Notes under the pieces: generated by a model
Database searches by the model: none
What the model saw: the letters and a program-made list of their open reading frames with translations, nothing else
What the model was told of the DNA's origin: nothing
DNA from: Candidozyma auris
Lineage: Eukaryota; Ascomycota; Pichiomycetes; Serinales; Metschnikowiaceae
Assembly (NCBI RefSeq): GCF_003013715.1
Contig: NC_072816.1
Span: forward strand, 62,001 to 126,000
Length of the DNA stretch: 64,000 nucleotides
Reading direction: 5' to 3'
Program-made: the position numbers and the translations under genes
Shown here: positions 63,463 to 64,000 of the stretch, piece after piece
Position numbering within the stretch: position 1 is the stretch's first letter
Layout: the number at the start of each line of letters is the position of its first letter

Positions 63463-64000
63463 ATGTCGTTTTACGAAGGCATTGGCTCTTCACGACACAA
63501 GGACCGCTCCCAGACTTCTGACACGTTCTTGTCCCGGGTTTTCGGCCTTCATTCCATATATAACAATTTACCTGAGAATTACAACTATTATGGTCACGAT
63601 CTCGAACTGTTAGGTGGGTCACGAGCTGATACAGAACAACAAGAGCCTTCAGAGGAACTTCAGCCGCCTCTTCTTCAGTCTGAGCTGGATCTGGATCTCG
63701 CTGGACTCTGAGGCCCAGGAGCTGCCTTTCTTAGCCCCTAGACCAGAACCGAGCCACGTTAAATGGGAAAACTTGAGTAATCATGCTCTTGAGCAGTCAG
63801 GGGAGCCTCCTCGTGGTGTCAAATTCAGTGTGCCTAGCCCGCGCGGGTGCTTCCACGAGGCGAAAGACTGGAAATATTGCCTTTGTATAATGGTCCTATT
63901 CAGCATCGCAGAGAGCCTCGTGAGGAGCCAGAGTCGCTTCACACACGCTACCAAAGGAGAATTCGCATAGAAATAGAGCCCTGATCCCTCCGCGTGAGCG
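63463..64000 (+). CDS. ATG9: autophagy scramblase Atg9, 5' part only (at least two frame breaks)
   Basis: The start ATG 63463 is followed by a Ser-rich leader and DTFLSRVFGLHS, closely like NTFLSRIFGLQS at the start of S. cerevisiae Atg9. The cytosolic N-tail follows: acidic (EQQEPSEELQPPLLQSELDL), then LPFLAPRPEPSHVKWENLSN in another frame, then ILPLYNGPIQHRREPREEPE in a third. Breaks: an extra base near 63701-63705 and a missing base near 63840-63844. Atg9 is the multispanning lipid scramblase that seeds autophagosomes; its membrane part would lie beyond the window. Identification rests on the short N-terminal match and tail composition. Confidence 0.7.

Noticed and set aside
1..64000. Mobile elements, CRISPR arrays, viral remnants
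   Set aside because: No transposase, integrase, reverse transcriptase, long terminal repeat or spaced-repeat array was seen; CRISPR is not expected in a yeast nucleus.

Overview
This window is nuclear DNA from an ascomycete yeast of the CTG-Ser (Ser1) clade. It holds compact, nearly intron-free genes that match known budding-yeast families. CTG codons sit where relatives have conserved serines, as in MSP1 at 19749, 19791 and 19890, so translation table 12 applies. Moderate base composition and an eIF3f gene, which Saccharomyces lacks, fit a Clavispora/Metschnikowia-type yeast, but the species cannot be fixed from the sequence alone.

Layout, left to right: possible edge exon (minus, off the left end); UTR4 (+) facing RAD23 (-, 51-nt intron); SPP41-like DUF3020 gene (+) facing FRA1 (-); SMC1 (+) and TRM2 (+) facing SGD1 (-); MSP1 (+); YME2 (+) facing ULP1 (-); VTC2/3-like (+); RET3 (+); TAF3 (+) facing a cyclin K/Ctk2-like gene (-); eIF3f (+); an unrecognised gene (+); chitin deacetylase (+); three flavodoxin-like quinone reductase genes (YCP4-like -, two PST-like +) with PDX3 (-); an F-box/JmjC gene and MRPL32 (both -); CDC10 (+) and glycogenin (+); ECM15 (+) facing a Myb/SANT factor (-); a DAL5-family permease (+) facing a YIA6-like NAD carrier (-); a GRE2-like reductase (-); and the 5' part of ATG9 (+) running off the right end.

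Most genes belong to unrelated core processes: cohesin, TFIID, CTD kinase, translation initiation, SUMO protease, septin, COPI, mitochondrial quality control and polyphosphate. The clearest functional cluster is the flavodoxin-like trio at 40.2-43.2 kb. Its promoters carry TTACTAA/TGACTAA (Yap1/Cap1-type) sites, including a perfect inverted repeat.

Two window-wide patterns stand out. First, about 26 apparent 1-2 nt indels, mostly missing bases in or near short runs, break 13 otherwise well conserved genes, several of them essential in yeast. Sequence or assembly error is the simplest reading. Second, an intergenic motif, TTYGCAGCCAYT, recurs about 22 times on both strands, usually upstream of genes and twice as 11-bp-spaced tandem pairs. 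I do not recognise it.
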